A DNA stretch of 48,207 bases from Vulcanimicrobiota bacterium (GTDB taxonomy: Bacteria > Vulcanimicrobiota > JAJTBE01). This document shows, one piece after another, positions 32,235-41,300 of the stretch. A program made the translations under genes and the position numbers. The stretch is from contig JAIORV010000079.1 of assembly GCA_021107945.1 (NCBI GenBank), positions 1 to 48,207 on the forward strand, written 5' to 3'. Within the stretch, counting starts at the first letter, position 1; the number at the start of each line of letters is the position of its first letter. The notes under the pieces are model-generated. The model ran no database searches. It was not told where the DNA came from and saw only the letters and a program-made list of their open reading frames with translations.

Positions 32235-33959
32235 ATGTCTGTTTTTGAAGAGAGCAGAGAACTTTCCAGAAAAAATGAAGCTCTGAAACAAATTTCTAAT
32301 ATCTGCATAAATTTTTATCCTCTTGTAATTAATAAAACCTTTAATCAAATACCTAGTGGGCTAGAATTTAATAAATTAAGCATACACGTTGAGAAATATT
32401 TATCTTTTCTTGAAGAAGATATGCAAGAAGACATTAAGAATTCTATTGAAATTTACATTAAAGAAATAGAACCTATTGAACTTCCAATATATGAAGTTTA
32501 TAAGAAAGTCAAACCGTATATCAATATTATGAAAAATAAAATTGACGATTATTATCAGAATATAAAGGCAAAACTCGCTGACATCCCTGGTTCAATTGAA
32601 AAAATAAAAGGATGTTTAATGGGTCGTTTGGATTTAGGTGAATTTGAATTTGCAGAAGATTTCGAAGCATCTTGTATTCTCAAAGATATAGTCTCAGAAA
32701 ACACAATTAATTCTGAAGTGGCTCACTGGAAAGATGAAATACGAAGAAATGAAAATAGTGGTCTAAAAGCAGCAACTCATTTTAAAGAACAAACTAATAC
32801 TCAAACATCAGTTGCAGAAATAAAACAAAATTTATTTAATAGTATAATTTTTTGGAATAGTGCTGATTTTAATGAAGATTCTGACCATATAGCTCGATAC
32901 CGTTTTTTAGAAACTTTTAGCATTGGGGAATTTCCAGAAATAAAGGCTGAAATCGAAATATATTTCAAAGCCGCATTATTCTGTGAACCTGATGACATAA
33001 AAATACGACCTTTAGCAATTATTTTATGGGAAATATCAAGAAGTAACGAACTTAGTTTAAAATTGCAACATGCAATTAACGATGCTTTATTGTGTATTTG
33101 TAATAATCAAAACATTGAAGGTTGGTGGAGTGACTGGAACAGCCGAAATGAGCCGAATATTTTTTTGACTGCTATTTGTAGTAATGTATTATTAAAATTA
33201 TCAAAAAGTAATACTCAAAGAGAGTTGGCCAAAAAAAGCATTTTATGGTTGTCAAATCAACAAAAACCAGGAGGATGTTGGAAAGAAGCAACCGGAGACC
33301 CCGAAGAGAAAAAATCAGAAGTTTTCACAACTTTATTAGCTTTAGAATCAATTAAATTAACAAGGCTTGATGGATATTACAGAACCATTAACTCGGGAGA
33401 AGAATGGTTGAAAAGTCAGTTGGATTTACCAGAAGGTCCTAATCTGTATTTAGGCTTTTCACGATTTTTCATAAAAGTGCTATTAGTTGAATATTTTAAA
33501 GATTTCTTAAAATATGATATTAAATCTTTTAGATATTTACCAATGGTAAAAGCTTTCATTAACCATAGTCAATATTTATCAACCCAAGACAATCAAGAAT
33601 TCCACAAAATGGCTACTGTATTGACTTTCAATGCTGTTGAAATGTTTTTATACGAATGTCTTTCTCATCAATCAATAAATGTGAGTATCTTTGATAAAGG
33701 TAATACTATCGGTATGAGTCGAGCATTAATCAAGTTGCAGAATTATTTCCAAAATAATAAAATAAACGATCTGAAATATTTGCAGCAGGGACAATTAATT
33801 GAATTCAAAAATTCACTTGACCAGTTAAAAGTTAACCGTGATAATATAGTTCATAAAGGCAGTTCAATTGGAAAAGAAGATGCCATAAAATCTATTGGCG
33901 ACTCAATTAGTTTTATTAATTTACAAAGTTATAGGATTTTTAATTTTGAAATATTCTAA
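32235..33959 (+). CDS. Large protein with toroid-like repeats and C-terminal HEPN domain (putative defence RNase)
   Basis: The protein has 574 residues. Residues ~1-230 are helical and of unknown type. Residues ~290-400 have QW-like repeats of prenyltransferase/terpene-cyclase alpha-toroids (IEGWWSDWNSRNEPNIFLTA; QQKPGGCWKEATGDPEEKKS then EVFTTLLALESIKL). The C-terminus (about 455-560) fits a HEPN domain: FNAVEMFLYECLSH, then EFKNSLDQLKVNRDNIVHKG with the Rx4H motif at Arg535-His540. HEPN proteins are often RNases in antiviral or toxin systems. The gene is strongly AT-rich against its neighbours, suggesting transfer. AGGAGG precedes the ATG. It stands alone, with an ankyrin remnant antisense beyond it. 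The function is inferred and no whole-length family is known to me. Confidence 0.75.
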   Translation: MSVFEESRELSRKNEALKQISNICINFYPLVINKTFNQIPSGLEFNKLSIHVEKYLSFLEEDMQEDIKNSIEIYIKEIEPIELPIYEVYKKVKPYINIMKNKIDDYYQNIKAKLADIPGSIEKIKGCLMGRLDLGEFEFAEDFEASCILKDIVSENTINSEVAHWKDEIRRNENSGLKAATHFKEQTNTQTSVAEIKQNLFNSIIFWNSADFNEDSDHIARYRFLETFSIGEFPEIKAEIEIYFKAALFCEPDDIKIRPLAIILWEISRSNELSLKLQHAINDALLCICNNQNIEGWWSDWNSRNEPNIFLTAICSNVLLKLSKSNTQRELAKKSILWLSNQQKPGGCWKEATGDPEEKKSEVFTTLLALESIKLTRLDGYYRTINSGEEWLKSQLDLPEGPNLYLGFSRFFIKVLLVEYFKDFLKYDIKSFRYLPMVKAFINHSQYLSTQDNQEFHKMATVLTFNAVEMFLYECLSHQSINVSIFDKGNTIGMSRALIKLQNYFQNNKINDLKYLQQGQLIEFKNSLDQLKVNRDNIVHKGSSIGKEDAIKSIGDSISFINLQSYRIFNFEIF

Positions 33960-34134
33960 TATGTGAAATATGCTGATGGAATTTTTATTAGCTATTTTAT
34001 TATTCCCGACAAGTGTCGCTGTGTTGCCATATTTATCTTTCTCGTTAACCGATGCGCCTTTTGGGATTAGTAGCTTCACCATTTCAACAAGCTCGTATGA
34101 AACCAGAAGATGTAGGGGTGTCTTGCTTTCTCCC
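33921..34134 (-). pseudogene. Ankyrin-repeat protein remnant
   Basis: On the minus strand, from about 34121, the frame reads TPLHLLVSYELVEMVKLLIP then KGASVNEKDKYGNTATLVGN. This is one complete ankyrin repeat (TPLHL, VKLLI.KGA.VN, KDKYGNTA). It ends at TAA 33921-33923, overlapping the HEPN gene end by 39 bp antisense. Upstream the frame dissolves into the CTCTGCG-type repeat at 34150-34182, so the 5' part of the gene is lost. No start or ribosome site is seen. Confidence 0.65.
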
Positions 34135-34144
34135 TCTTTTTCGT

Positions 34145-34242
34145 TACTTATCCTCTGCGAACTCTGCGATCTTTGCGGTGAAAAAACACATCCGTTTTCC
34201 GTTTTCCATTATCGGGACGGGGACGTCCCTCCTACAGATTTG
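34145..34242. repeat. Composite repeat: CTCTGCG unit, short heptad run, and GGGACGGGGACGTCCC hairpin
   Basis: CTCTGCGAACTCTGCGATC is followed by TTTGCGGTGAA, heptads GTTTTCC twice and ATTATCG (34194-34214), then GGGACGGGGACGTCCCTCC and TACAGATTTGGG. The same final unit follows the long array at 7430-7470. The block lies between the ankyrin remnant and the M16 protease stop. Confidence 0.65.
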
Positions 34243-34256
34243 GGTGTCTGTTCAGT

Positions 34257-35525
34257 TTATTCTATTATTTTCCATTCACCCTCGATTTCCTTAACGGGAT
34301 CCTTTAGAGGGCCGAGTATTGTTGACGAGAATCTTTTCCTGTCAAGAAGTTGTTTTGCGGTTTTGTTTACTTCTTCCAGTGTTGCTTCCTCTACCTTGTT
34401 AATAACTTCCTCTATGGGTATCATTCTGCCATGATAGAAATCGGAATTATTGAGTCTCATCATCCTGTTAGATGTTGATTCAAGCCCAAGGGAAATGCCG
34501 CCTTTTATATGCTCTTTCATGCGTATCATCTCTTTCTCGGTGATGCCGTTATCCCTCAGATCATCGAGAATATTGTTTGCGAGCTTGATCACTTCCGACA
34601 GGTTTTCCTTGCTGGTGCAGGCGTATATCCCGAACTGCGAGGCATCCTTATAGGAATTTGTGAATGTGGAGACCGTATATACAAGTCCTCTTCTTTCCCT
34701 TATTTCCTGGAAAAGCCTTGATGACATGGATCCGCCCAGAATGCCGTCCAGTATGAAGAACGGGAATTTCTGAGCCAAATTTTTCTGGGGAATTCCCTTT
34801 CCTCCCAGGCAAAGATATGTTTGCTCGCAGTCTTTATAGCGAAGTTTGTTTCTGGTATAAAATTCGGGCAATGTTTCATTTGTCGGTTTTGCAGTTCCTT
34901 TCATTTCACCGAAGTTCTTTTTAACAAGCTCAACGATATCCTCATGTTTGAAATGCCCTGCAGCGGCGAGTGTAATATTGTCCGGAGTATAAAAGTTTTT
35001 CAGGTACCTGATAAAATCATCTCTACCAAGGCCGGCCACGACTTCTCTTGATCCCAGAGTTGGACAGGCAAGGGCGTGATCATTCCAGAGTGTATGATTA
35101 AATTCCTCAAAAACAATGTCATCGGGCGAGTCTTCATACATCCTGATCTCTTCAAGTATGACTCCCCTCTCGCGTTCTATCTCTATTTTGTCAAAAAGCG
35201 AATTCAGAAACATATCGGACAGGAGATCAATGGAAAGTGCTATGTGCTTATCCATTACCTTGGTGTAATAGCAGGTCTGTTCTTTTTCTGTAAACGCGTT
35301 CAGATGCCCACCCACAGAGTCCATTGTCTCGGCGATATCGGTCGCCGTGAGAGTGGGAGTGCCCTTGAACATCATATGCTCTATGAAGTGGGACACACCT
35401 TTTATTTTTTTTGTTTCGTTTTTAGGTCCCGTATGAACCCATAGTCCGATTGTCGCTGACTTAAATTCATTTATTTCTTCAGTCAGAACCTTTATTCCGT
35501 TATCCAGTATAGTTCTATTGTACAT
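34257..35525 (-). CDS. M16 family zinc peptidase (processing-protease type)
   Basis: The protein has 422 residues. The inverted zinc motif HFIEH (His46, Glu49, His50) and the downstream glutamate region ERGVILEEIRMYEDSPDD are those of active M16B peptidases. The second half carries the R/Y-type motif FQEIRERRGLVYTV. No signal peptide is present, so it is probably cytoplasmic. GGAGATAATGA precedes the ATG. It is 16 bp downstream of recN, suggesting a nadK-recN-M16 operon. The substrate is unknown. Confidence 0.94.
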   Translation of the reverse strand: MYNRTILDNGIKVLTEEINEFKSATIGLWVHTGPKNETKKIKGVSHFIEHMMFKGTPTLTATDIAETMDSVGGHLNAFTEKEQTCYYTKVMDKHIALSIDLLSDMFLNSLFDKIEIERERGVILEEIRMYEDSPDDIVFEEFNHTLWNDHALACPTLGSREVVAGLGRDDFIRYLKNFYTPDNITLAAAGHFKHEDIVELVKKNFGEMKGTAKPTNETLPEFYTRNKLRYKDCEQTYLCLGGKGIPQKNLAQKFPFFILDGILGGSMSSRLFQEIRERRGLVYTVSTFTNSYKDASQFGIYACTSKENLSEVIKLANNILDDLRDNGITEKEMIRMKEHIKGGISLGLESTSNRMMRLNNSDFYHGRMIPIEEVINKVEEATLEEVNKTAKQLLDRKRFSSTILGPLKDPVKEIEGEWKIIE

Positions 35526-35541
35526 TCATTATCTCCATTTC

Positions 35542-37236
35542 TCACTTTTTCAACATTTTCTCGGCCAATTTTCTTGTTTCTCCCGGAGGTTCCTCTCCGG
35601 AAATCATCCTCATTACTTCCCTTACTCTTTCCTTTCCTGATATAAGGGATACAACCGCCCTGGTTTTCTCTTCCCCCGTTATTTTTTCAATATTATAATG
35701 TGTATCTGCCATCGCCGCAATAACGGGAAGATGGGTTATACAAAGAATCTGCCTGTTTTTGGATATCTCCCTGAGCTTCCTTGCCACGACCTGCGCCGAG
35801 ACGCCGCCCAATCCCATGTCGATTTCATCCAGAACAAGGGAAGAGTAGCCAAAGAAGCGGGACAAGACGTTTTTAAAAGCAAGCATCACCCGGGAGAGTT
35901 CTCCTCCCGACGCAATAAGTCGCAGGGGTTTCTCGGGTATTCCCGGATTGGGTTCGAACAGGAACTCAACATTATCAAAACCATAAGGGGTTATCGTGAA
36001 ATTACCGTCCTCATCATTAGCGATTCCCTTATTGGATGATACATTCACCCTGAAACTTGCAGATTCCATTCCCAACGAGGAAAGCTCGTCACTCATCGTT
36101 TTTTCCAGGGTCCGAGCTATTTCCTTTCTCAAAACACTGAGTTGTCCGGATTTCTCAAGCCACTCCCGCCGAGCGTCTTCAAGCTCATTCTCCAGAGTGC
36201 AGATTGTTTCATTGCTCTTCTCAAGTTCAGCCAGCTTCTCCCTGGAGTTTTGCAAATATTTAAGAATGTCGTCTATGGTTACGCCGTATTTTCGTTTCAA
36301 TCCCTCTATCTGATGGAGCCTGTGGTTGATATTGTCCAGCGTATCCTGGCTAAAATCAATCTCTTCTCCTTTTTCCCGGCACATAAAAGAAATTTCCTGA
36401 ACCTGAGCAAGTATTGTTTCAAGATTGCCACTTTGCTCTTCCATATCGGGATCATAACCGGCCCACTGCATCAATTCACCGGATGCACTGTTGAGCTTAT
36501 CTATCACACCGTTATCACCTGAGAGGTTTTCATAGATTTCAGCCGCTGACTCCGATATCCTGCCGGCATTTTCCAGGATAGTCTTTCGTTTTTCAAGGTC
36601 ATTTTCTTCATTGGGATCGAGTTGGGCAGACTCAATTTCACTTGTCTGATATGAAATCCATTCAATCTCCCTGTTTCGCTCTCTCTCCATGTCCTTGAGG
36701 GATGAAATTTTCGAGGTCAATTCCCTGTAGTGTCCATGAAGATTCGCCAGTGATCTCAGTAATTCTTTTACATTTTCCCCTCCCGGCATATCCAGAACGA
36801 CTCTCTGGTTATCGGGTTTCAGTAAGTAAAGGTTGTCTCTTTGTCCGTGAATATCCACAAGGGATTGGCCCACCGGGAGGTATAATTTCCAGGGAACCAT
36901 CTGCCCGTTTATATGATAAATATTCCTTCCCGATGGATACATTTTCCTTGATAGAATAAGCTCATCGGAATCCTGTTCAATAATCCCGGCTGACCGCAGT
37001 TCTTCCATGACGCGGGGACATTTATCGCCAATCTCAAAGCGCGCTTGAACCCTTGCTGTGTTGTCAACAGAAATTTTTGCCCCGCTTATTCTTTCACCAA
37101 GAACAAAGTTGAGAGCGTCAACGAGAATGGATTTGCCGGCTCCGCTCTCTCCCGTTAACACATTAAAATGGGGATGGAAATGAAGCTCCGCTGCATCTAT
37201 AATCGCGAAATTTTCAATTTTTATATCTGATATCAT
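35542..37236 (-). CDS. recN: DNA repair protein RecN
   Basis: The protein has 564 residues of SMC-like layout. It has Walker A GESGAGKSILVDALNFVLGE near the N-terminus, a long coiled-coil middle, the ABC signature ASGGELSRVMLAFK and Walker B LVLDEIDMGLGG, followed by CITHLPVIAAMADTHYNIEK. RecN acts at double-strand breaks. It starts 2 bp after the nadK stop (TAA-TT-ATG), so the genes are coupled. The nadK-recN order is conserved in many bacteria. Confidence 0.97.
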   Translation of the reverse strand: MISDIKIENFAIIDAAELHFHPHFNVLTGESGAGKSILVDALNFVLGERISGAKISVDNTARVQARFEIGDKCPRVMEELRSAGIIEQDSDELILSRKMYPSGRNIYHINGQMVPWKLYLPVGQSLVDIHGQRDNLYLLKPDNQRVVLDMPGGENVKELLRSLANLHGHYRELTSKISSLKDMERERNREIEWISYQTSEIESAQLDPNEENDLEKRKTILENAGRISESAAEIYENLSGDNGVIDKLNSASGELMQWAGYDPDMEEQSGNLETILAQVQEISFMCREKGEEIDFSQDTLDNINHRLHQIEGLKRKYGVTIDDILKYLQNSREKLAELEKSNETICTLENELEDARREWLEKSGQLSVLRKEIARTLEKTMSDELSSLGMESASFRVNVSSNKGIANDEDGNFTITPYGFDNVEFLFEPNPGIPEKPLRLIASGGELSRVMLAFKNVLSRFFGYSSLVLDEIDMGLGGVSAQVVARKLREISKNRQILCITHLPVIAAMADTHYNIEKITGEEKTRAVVSLISGKERVREVMRMISGEEPPGETRKLAEKMLKK

Positions 37237-37238
37237 AA

Positions 37239-38111
37239 TTACTCAAACCACTTGAGTTTTTCCCGGATAGTCCGATAGAATTTTTTGCCCAGATGCACAA
37301 ACCGCGCAGAATGCTCTGATCGGGCAACTTCAATAATATCTCCGGGTAAAAGTGTGAAGATTGTATGGCCGTCAAGGCATACCAGAGAATTTCTGCCCGA
37401 GCGCTCCTTCACCTGGACAACTTCACCGGGCGCGATAACCAGCGGCCTTGTATAGAGGGTGTGGGGACATATTGCGGTTATAATTATACATTCCACGGAG
37501 GGATTGATTATGGGGCCTCCTGCGGACATGGAATATGCGGTGGAACCTGTGGGGGTCGATATTATCACTCCATCGGCGGAATATGAGCCTGTCGAGTTTC
37601 CACTTATGTTGAGTGAAAGTTTCAGGAGTCGAAGGTCTCCTCCATGGTGAATCACTACATCATTGAGGGCGGAGCCGCTAAAAACCGGCAGGCCGTCTCT
37701 GATCACGTGACAATCGAGCATCATGCGGTTTTCAATTGTAAAATCTCCCGCAAGAGTTCTGCCCAGAGCGCTCTCCCATTCACCCACGGAGACCTCGGTA
37801 AGGAATCCCAGTTGTCCCAGGTTAACTCCAAGCAGAGGTATGTCGGTTCCCGCAGTTATTTTACAGGCATGAAGAAGAGTGCCGTCCCCCCCGAGGCTTA
37901 GCATCAACTGCGCCGTATTTTTTATTTCACTTACCGGGGTTGAAAGATCCTCACGAGCGATAAGATCCGCCCTGCCTGATGGAACCATTACTTTGGCTGA
38001 ATGCTCCCTCAGCCATTCTATTATCTGATGTGTCTCTTCGCCTGCTTTTCTCTTGGTTGACGGCATCACCGCCACAGATTTGATCTTATACTCGATTGCT
38101 ATTCCTCCCAT
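37239..38111 (-). CDS. nadK: NAD kinase
   Basis: The protein has 290 residues. The GGDGT motif is at Gly74-Thr78, and the substrate site is seen in LLGVNLGQLGFLTEV and DGVIISTPTGSTAYSMSAGG. It phosphorylates NAD to NADP. The first Met codon lies next to a heptad repeat block; the in-frame GGAGGAATAGC right after it could be the ribosome site of a slightly later, non-ATG start, so the exact start is uncertain. Confidence 0.96.
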   Translation of the reverse strand: MGGIAIEYKIKSVAVMPSTKRKAGEETHQIIEWLREHSAKVMVPSGRADLIAREDLSTPVSEIKNTAQLMLSLGGDGTLLHACKITAGTDIPLLGVNLGQLGFLTEVSVGEWESALGRTLAGDFTIENRMMLDCHVIRDGLPVFSGSALNDVVIHHGGDLRLLKLSLNISGNSTGSYSADGVIISTPTGSTAYSMSAGGPIINPSVECIIITAICPHTLYTRPLVIAPGEVVQVKERSGRNSLVCLDGHTIFTLLPGDIIEVARSEHSARFVHLGKKFYRTIREKLKWFE

Positions 38112-38113
38112 AA

Positions 38114-38190
38114 GGGAAAGGGGAAAGGGGACGTGGGAAATGGGATCTGGCCTTCGTTCTCCGTTCTCCGCAATCCGTTATCTATTATCA
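38114..38190. repeat. Heptanucleotide repeat element upstream of nadK (11 units)
   Basis: Units read GGGAAAG twice, GGGACGT, GGGAAAT, GGGATCT, GGCCTTC, GTTCTCC twice, GCAATCC, GTTATCT, ATTATCA. The phase and the G-rich-to-pyrimidine-rich switch match 7297-7429 and 10922-11012. It directly abuts the nadK start, so it lies in the leader or promoter region. Confidence 0.8.
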
Positions 38191-38218
38191 ATTTCTACAA
38201 AATAATTTCTTGTTATTT

Positions 38219-38282
38219 GGGCGGCGGGACGCCGCCCCCACCATAATAACAATGCCGGTAGCTGCGGCGTCTCGCCGCAGTT
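38219..38282. repeat. Two GC-rich hairpins
   Basis: GGGCGGC-GGGAC-GCCGCCC (38220-38238) and CTGCGGCG-TCT-CGCCGCAG (38262-38280). They lie about 50 bp past the TPR gene stop. A related GGCGGGTC-TCCC-GACCCGCC palindrome is at 44925-44944. Either could help end transcription, but no U-run follows. Confidence 0.55.
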
Positions 38283-38325
38283 CAAAAAGGATATTACTTA
38301 TTAGAAACAGCTTATCTATTATCTA

Positions 38326-41300
38326 TTATTTGTGTTCCACTTTTTCCCCAAGTCGCTCAAGCTCCCGGGCAATCTTTTTACGAAACAATTCATTCTTCAG
38401 GTTAACCGCAACTTTATAGCCTTTATTGAACTGCTTAATACTCTCGGACTTTCTTCGTTTTCGTTCGAGAACCAGCCCCAGGTTATAATGGGCGTTCAGA
38501 TCCAGCGGATCAATTTCCAGGGTCTGCTTGTAAGCGTCAATGACGAGGTCGAGTTTGCCTGCCTTTGCATAAGCCACTCCGAGATTGTAATACACTTTCG
38601 GATCTCTGGGACTCAGGGCGATTGCCTTCTTATACTCCTCAATGGCTGCGTCAAGCTTGTTTGTGGCGGCATATGCAATTCCCAGGTTACTATGCGCCTC
38701 AATCAGGTTATTATTAAGTGAGATTGCCTTTTTCAGAGCTTTCATCGCAAGGTCAACCTTCCCTCGTCTGAAGTAGATAAGACCAAGCTTGCTGTATGAG
38801 ACGGCATCCTTTGCATTTAGATCAACCGCCTGCTCATAAGCCTCCGCCGCCTTATCCAGTTTGCCCTTCTGAGTATATATAAGACCCAGATTTTGATAAG
38901 GTTGAGCCCAGAAAGGAGCGCATTCCTTTGCATGCAGGAATTCCTGAAGAGCGCTGTCATATTTGCCTTTCCGCAGATATACCTTTCCAAGTCCTTCATG
39001 TGCCACCGCGAAATCGGGACTCAGGGCAAGTGCCTTCTTCTGGTTATTAAGCGAGAGATCCCATTTGCCCATCTTGAAATAAACATTACCCATAAGTGAA
39101 TATACTTCCGGGGATGTGGTTATATTCAAAGCCTTCTCGAAAGCCATTATGGCCAGGCCGTAATCCTTTCTGTCCGTGTAGGCCTTGCCTGTTTGAATTT
39201 GAAGGTCGAGATCGTTTGGATCCAAATCCAGGGCAATCTGGAATTGTTCAATAGCCAATTCCATCTCACCGATTTTCTGGTAAAGTATGCCGAGTTCTTT
39301 TTGGCAAGTTGAGTAGGTGGGATATTCCTTCAGTATTTTCTGGAATTCCGCCCGTGCGATATCCACTTCTCCAAGTTCGCTCATACATTTCGATCTGGCA
39401 AATCTGAGCTTCAGATCGGGTTTCTCACTGGCTTCAAATGCCTCCTGAAATTCCTGAAAGGCGAGCTCAAGTTTTTCCTGTTTCATAAATAACAAACCAA
39501 GCTGGTATCGTACTTCCGACTCATTATAGAATGGTGTAGCTTTTTTAAACTGAATCTCGGCATTATCATAATCGCCAAGCTCCATCCAGGTTATACCCAA
39601 TAAGTACCACAGGTCAACTGCGGGGCAGCGATACTCCTCGGCTTTTGTGAATGATTTAACAGCTTTTTGTAATTTTCCCAGCGCCATCTGCACCTTACCA
39701 AGATTATAGTGAATATTATCAAGCTCGTTGGTAGGATTATTTTTCAATGCTTCTTTAAATGAATCTTCGGCAATATGATAACGCCCTCTGGAAAGCTGAA
39801 CAAGACCGTGATAATAATAAAAATCCCATACTTCAGGTTTGATTTCTATAGACGCCTCAAGTTTTTGCGAAGCTTCTTCAAATTTTTCATGATGAAAATA
39901 GATTCTTCCGAGGTAATAATGTGAATAAGCATTTCCGGGATTCAACTTCAAGCTATTTTGAAATTGAGTTGTTGCAAATTCATATTCTTCATTATCAAAA
40001 TAAGTCAATCCAAGAAGATAATGATATTCCTCGCTCTTGGGATTCAGATCAATAGCGGTTCTTAGTGATTTGATAGCTTCGGGAAGTTTTTGATCCATCC
40101 TGTAGGCCCTGGATAATTGATAGAGGTAATTTGGCTCTCTCTGGTTCAAGGCGGACGCCTTTTTCAGATTTGTTATAGATTCAGCGGTTTCTCCCTTATT
40201 CAAATAAGCCATACCACATTCATAATAATATAAAGCCGTTTCCTGCGAAAGTTTGATGGCGGCTTCAAATTCCTCTATGGCCTCATCAATATGATTTGAT
40301 TTTACAAATGCAATTGCAAGAAGATGGTGTAGTTCATGTCGATATGGAGTAATCTCAAGTGCCTTTTTCAGGGCGTAAATGGCAAGATCCCAAAGCCCTA
40401 ACTTTTCGTATGCACGACCCAACTCGAAACAAGCATCATAATTTCTGGGGTTATGTTGTATTGCTTTTCTATAACATTCAATGGCGAGATCCATTTGTTC
40501 CAGCTTGAAATACGACAACCCCAACGCATAGTATAGATGCCCGTTCTGTGAATTCAGATCCACCGCTTTTTTATAGCACTGTATCGCCTCACGATACTTG
40601 TGTAGTCCTGCATATGCCATTCCCATGAGATAGTGTATCTGGCTCTGTCCGGGTTTGAAGCTTAGCGCCTTTTCATATTGTGTGATTGCCAGGTCAAGTT
40701 TGTTTAACTCTGCATAAGCATTTCCAAGAACCGCATATATGTCGGGATTTTCAGACTCGAGCATCAGGGACTTCTGATACCGCTTAACAGCCAGATCAAG
40801 TCGTCCAAGCCGGGCGTATGAAATACCAAGCTCAAAGTAAGCGTCGGCCATCTGCGAATCCAGATCTATCGCTCTCTGGTATTCCTTGTTTGCAAGGTTG
40901 AAATTCCCTAATCTCGAGTGAACCTTTCCCAGGGCAAAATGTGATTGTGCACTTTGCGGTTCAAGCTCTATGGATACATTAAATTCCTTGATTGCCGTCC
41001 CCAGTTTGCCCTGTTTTGCATACGCCTGTCCCATATTATAATGAACATGAGCATCGTTGGGATCAAGATCGATAGCCTTGAGGAATTCCTGAATTGCAGG
41101 ACCCAGTTGCTCCGTTTCCATGTATGCAAGACCGAGGTTATTGTGGGTATATGGGTCATTGGGATCCAGCGCAATCGCTTTGCGGTAGGACCGAATCGTG
41201 TCGAGTACATTGCCAAGTTTTGCATAGACCCTGCCCAGGTTATAGTGATAATAAGCATCGTTGGGGTCAAGCTCTATAGCCCTTTTAAACTCTTCTATCG

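Noticed and set aside
33970-34434. 154-residue plus-strand frame
   Set aside because: It runs antisense through the ankyrin remnant and repeats and into the end of the M16 gene.
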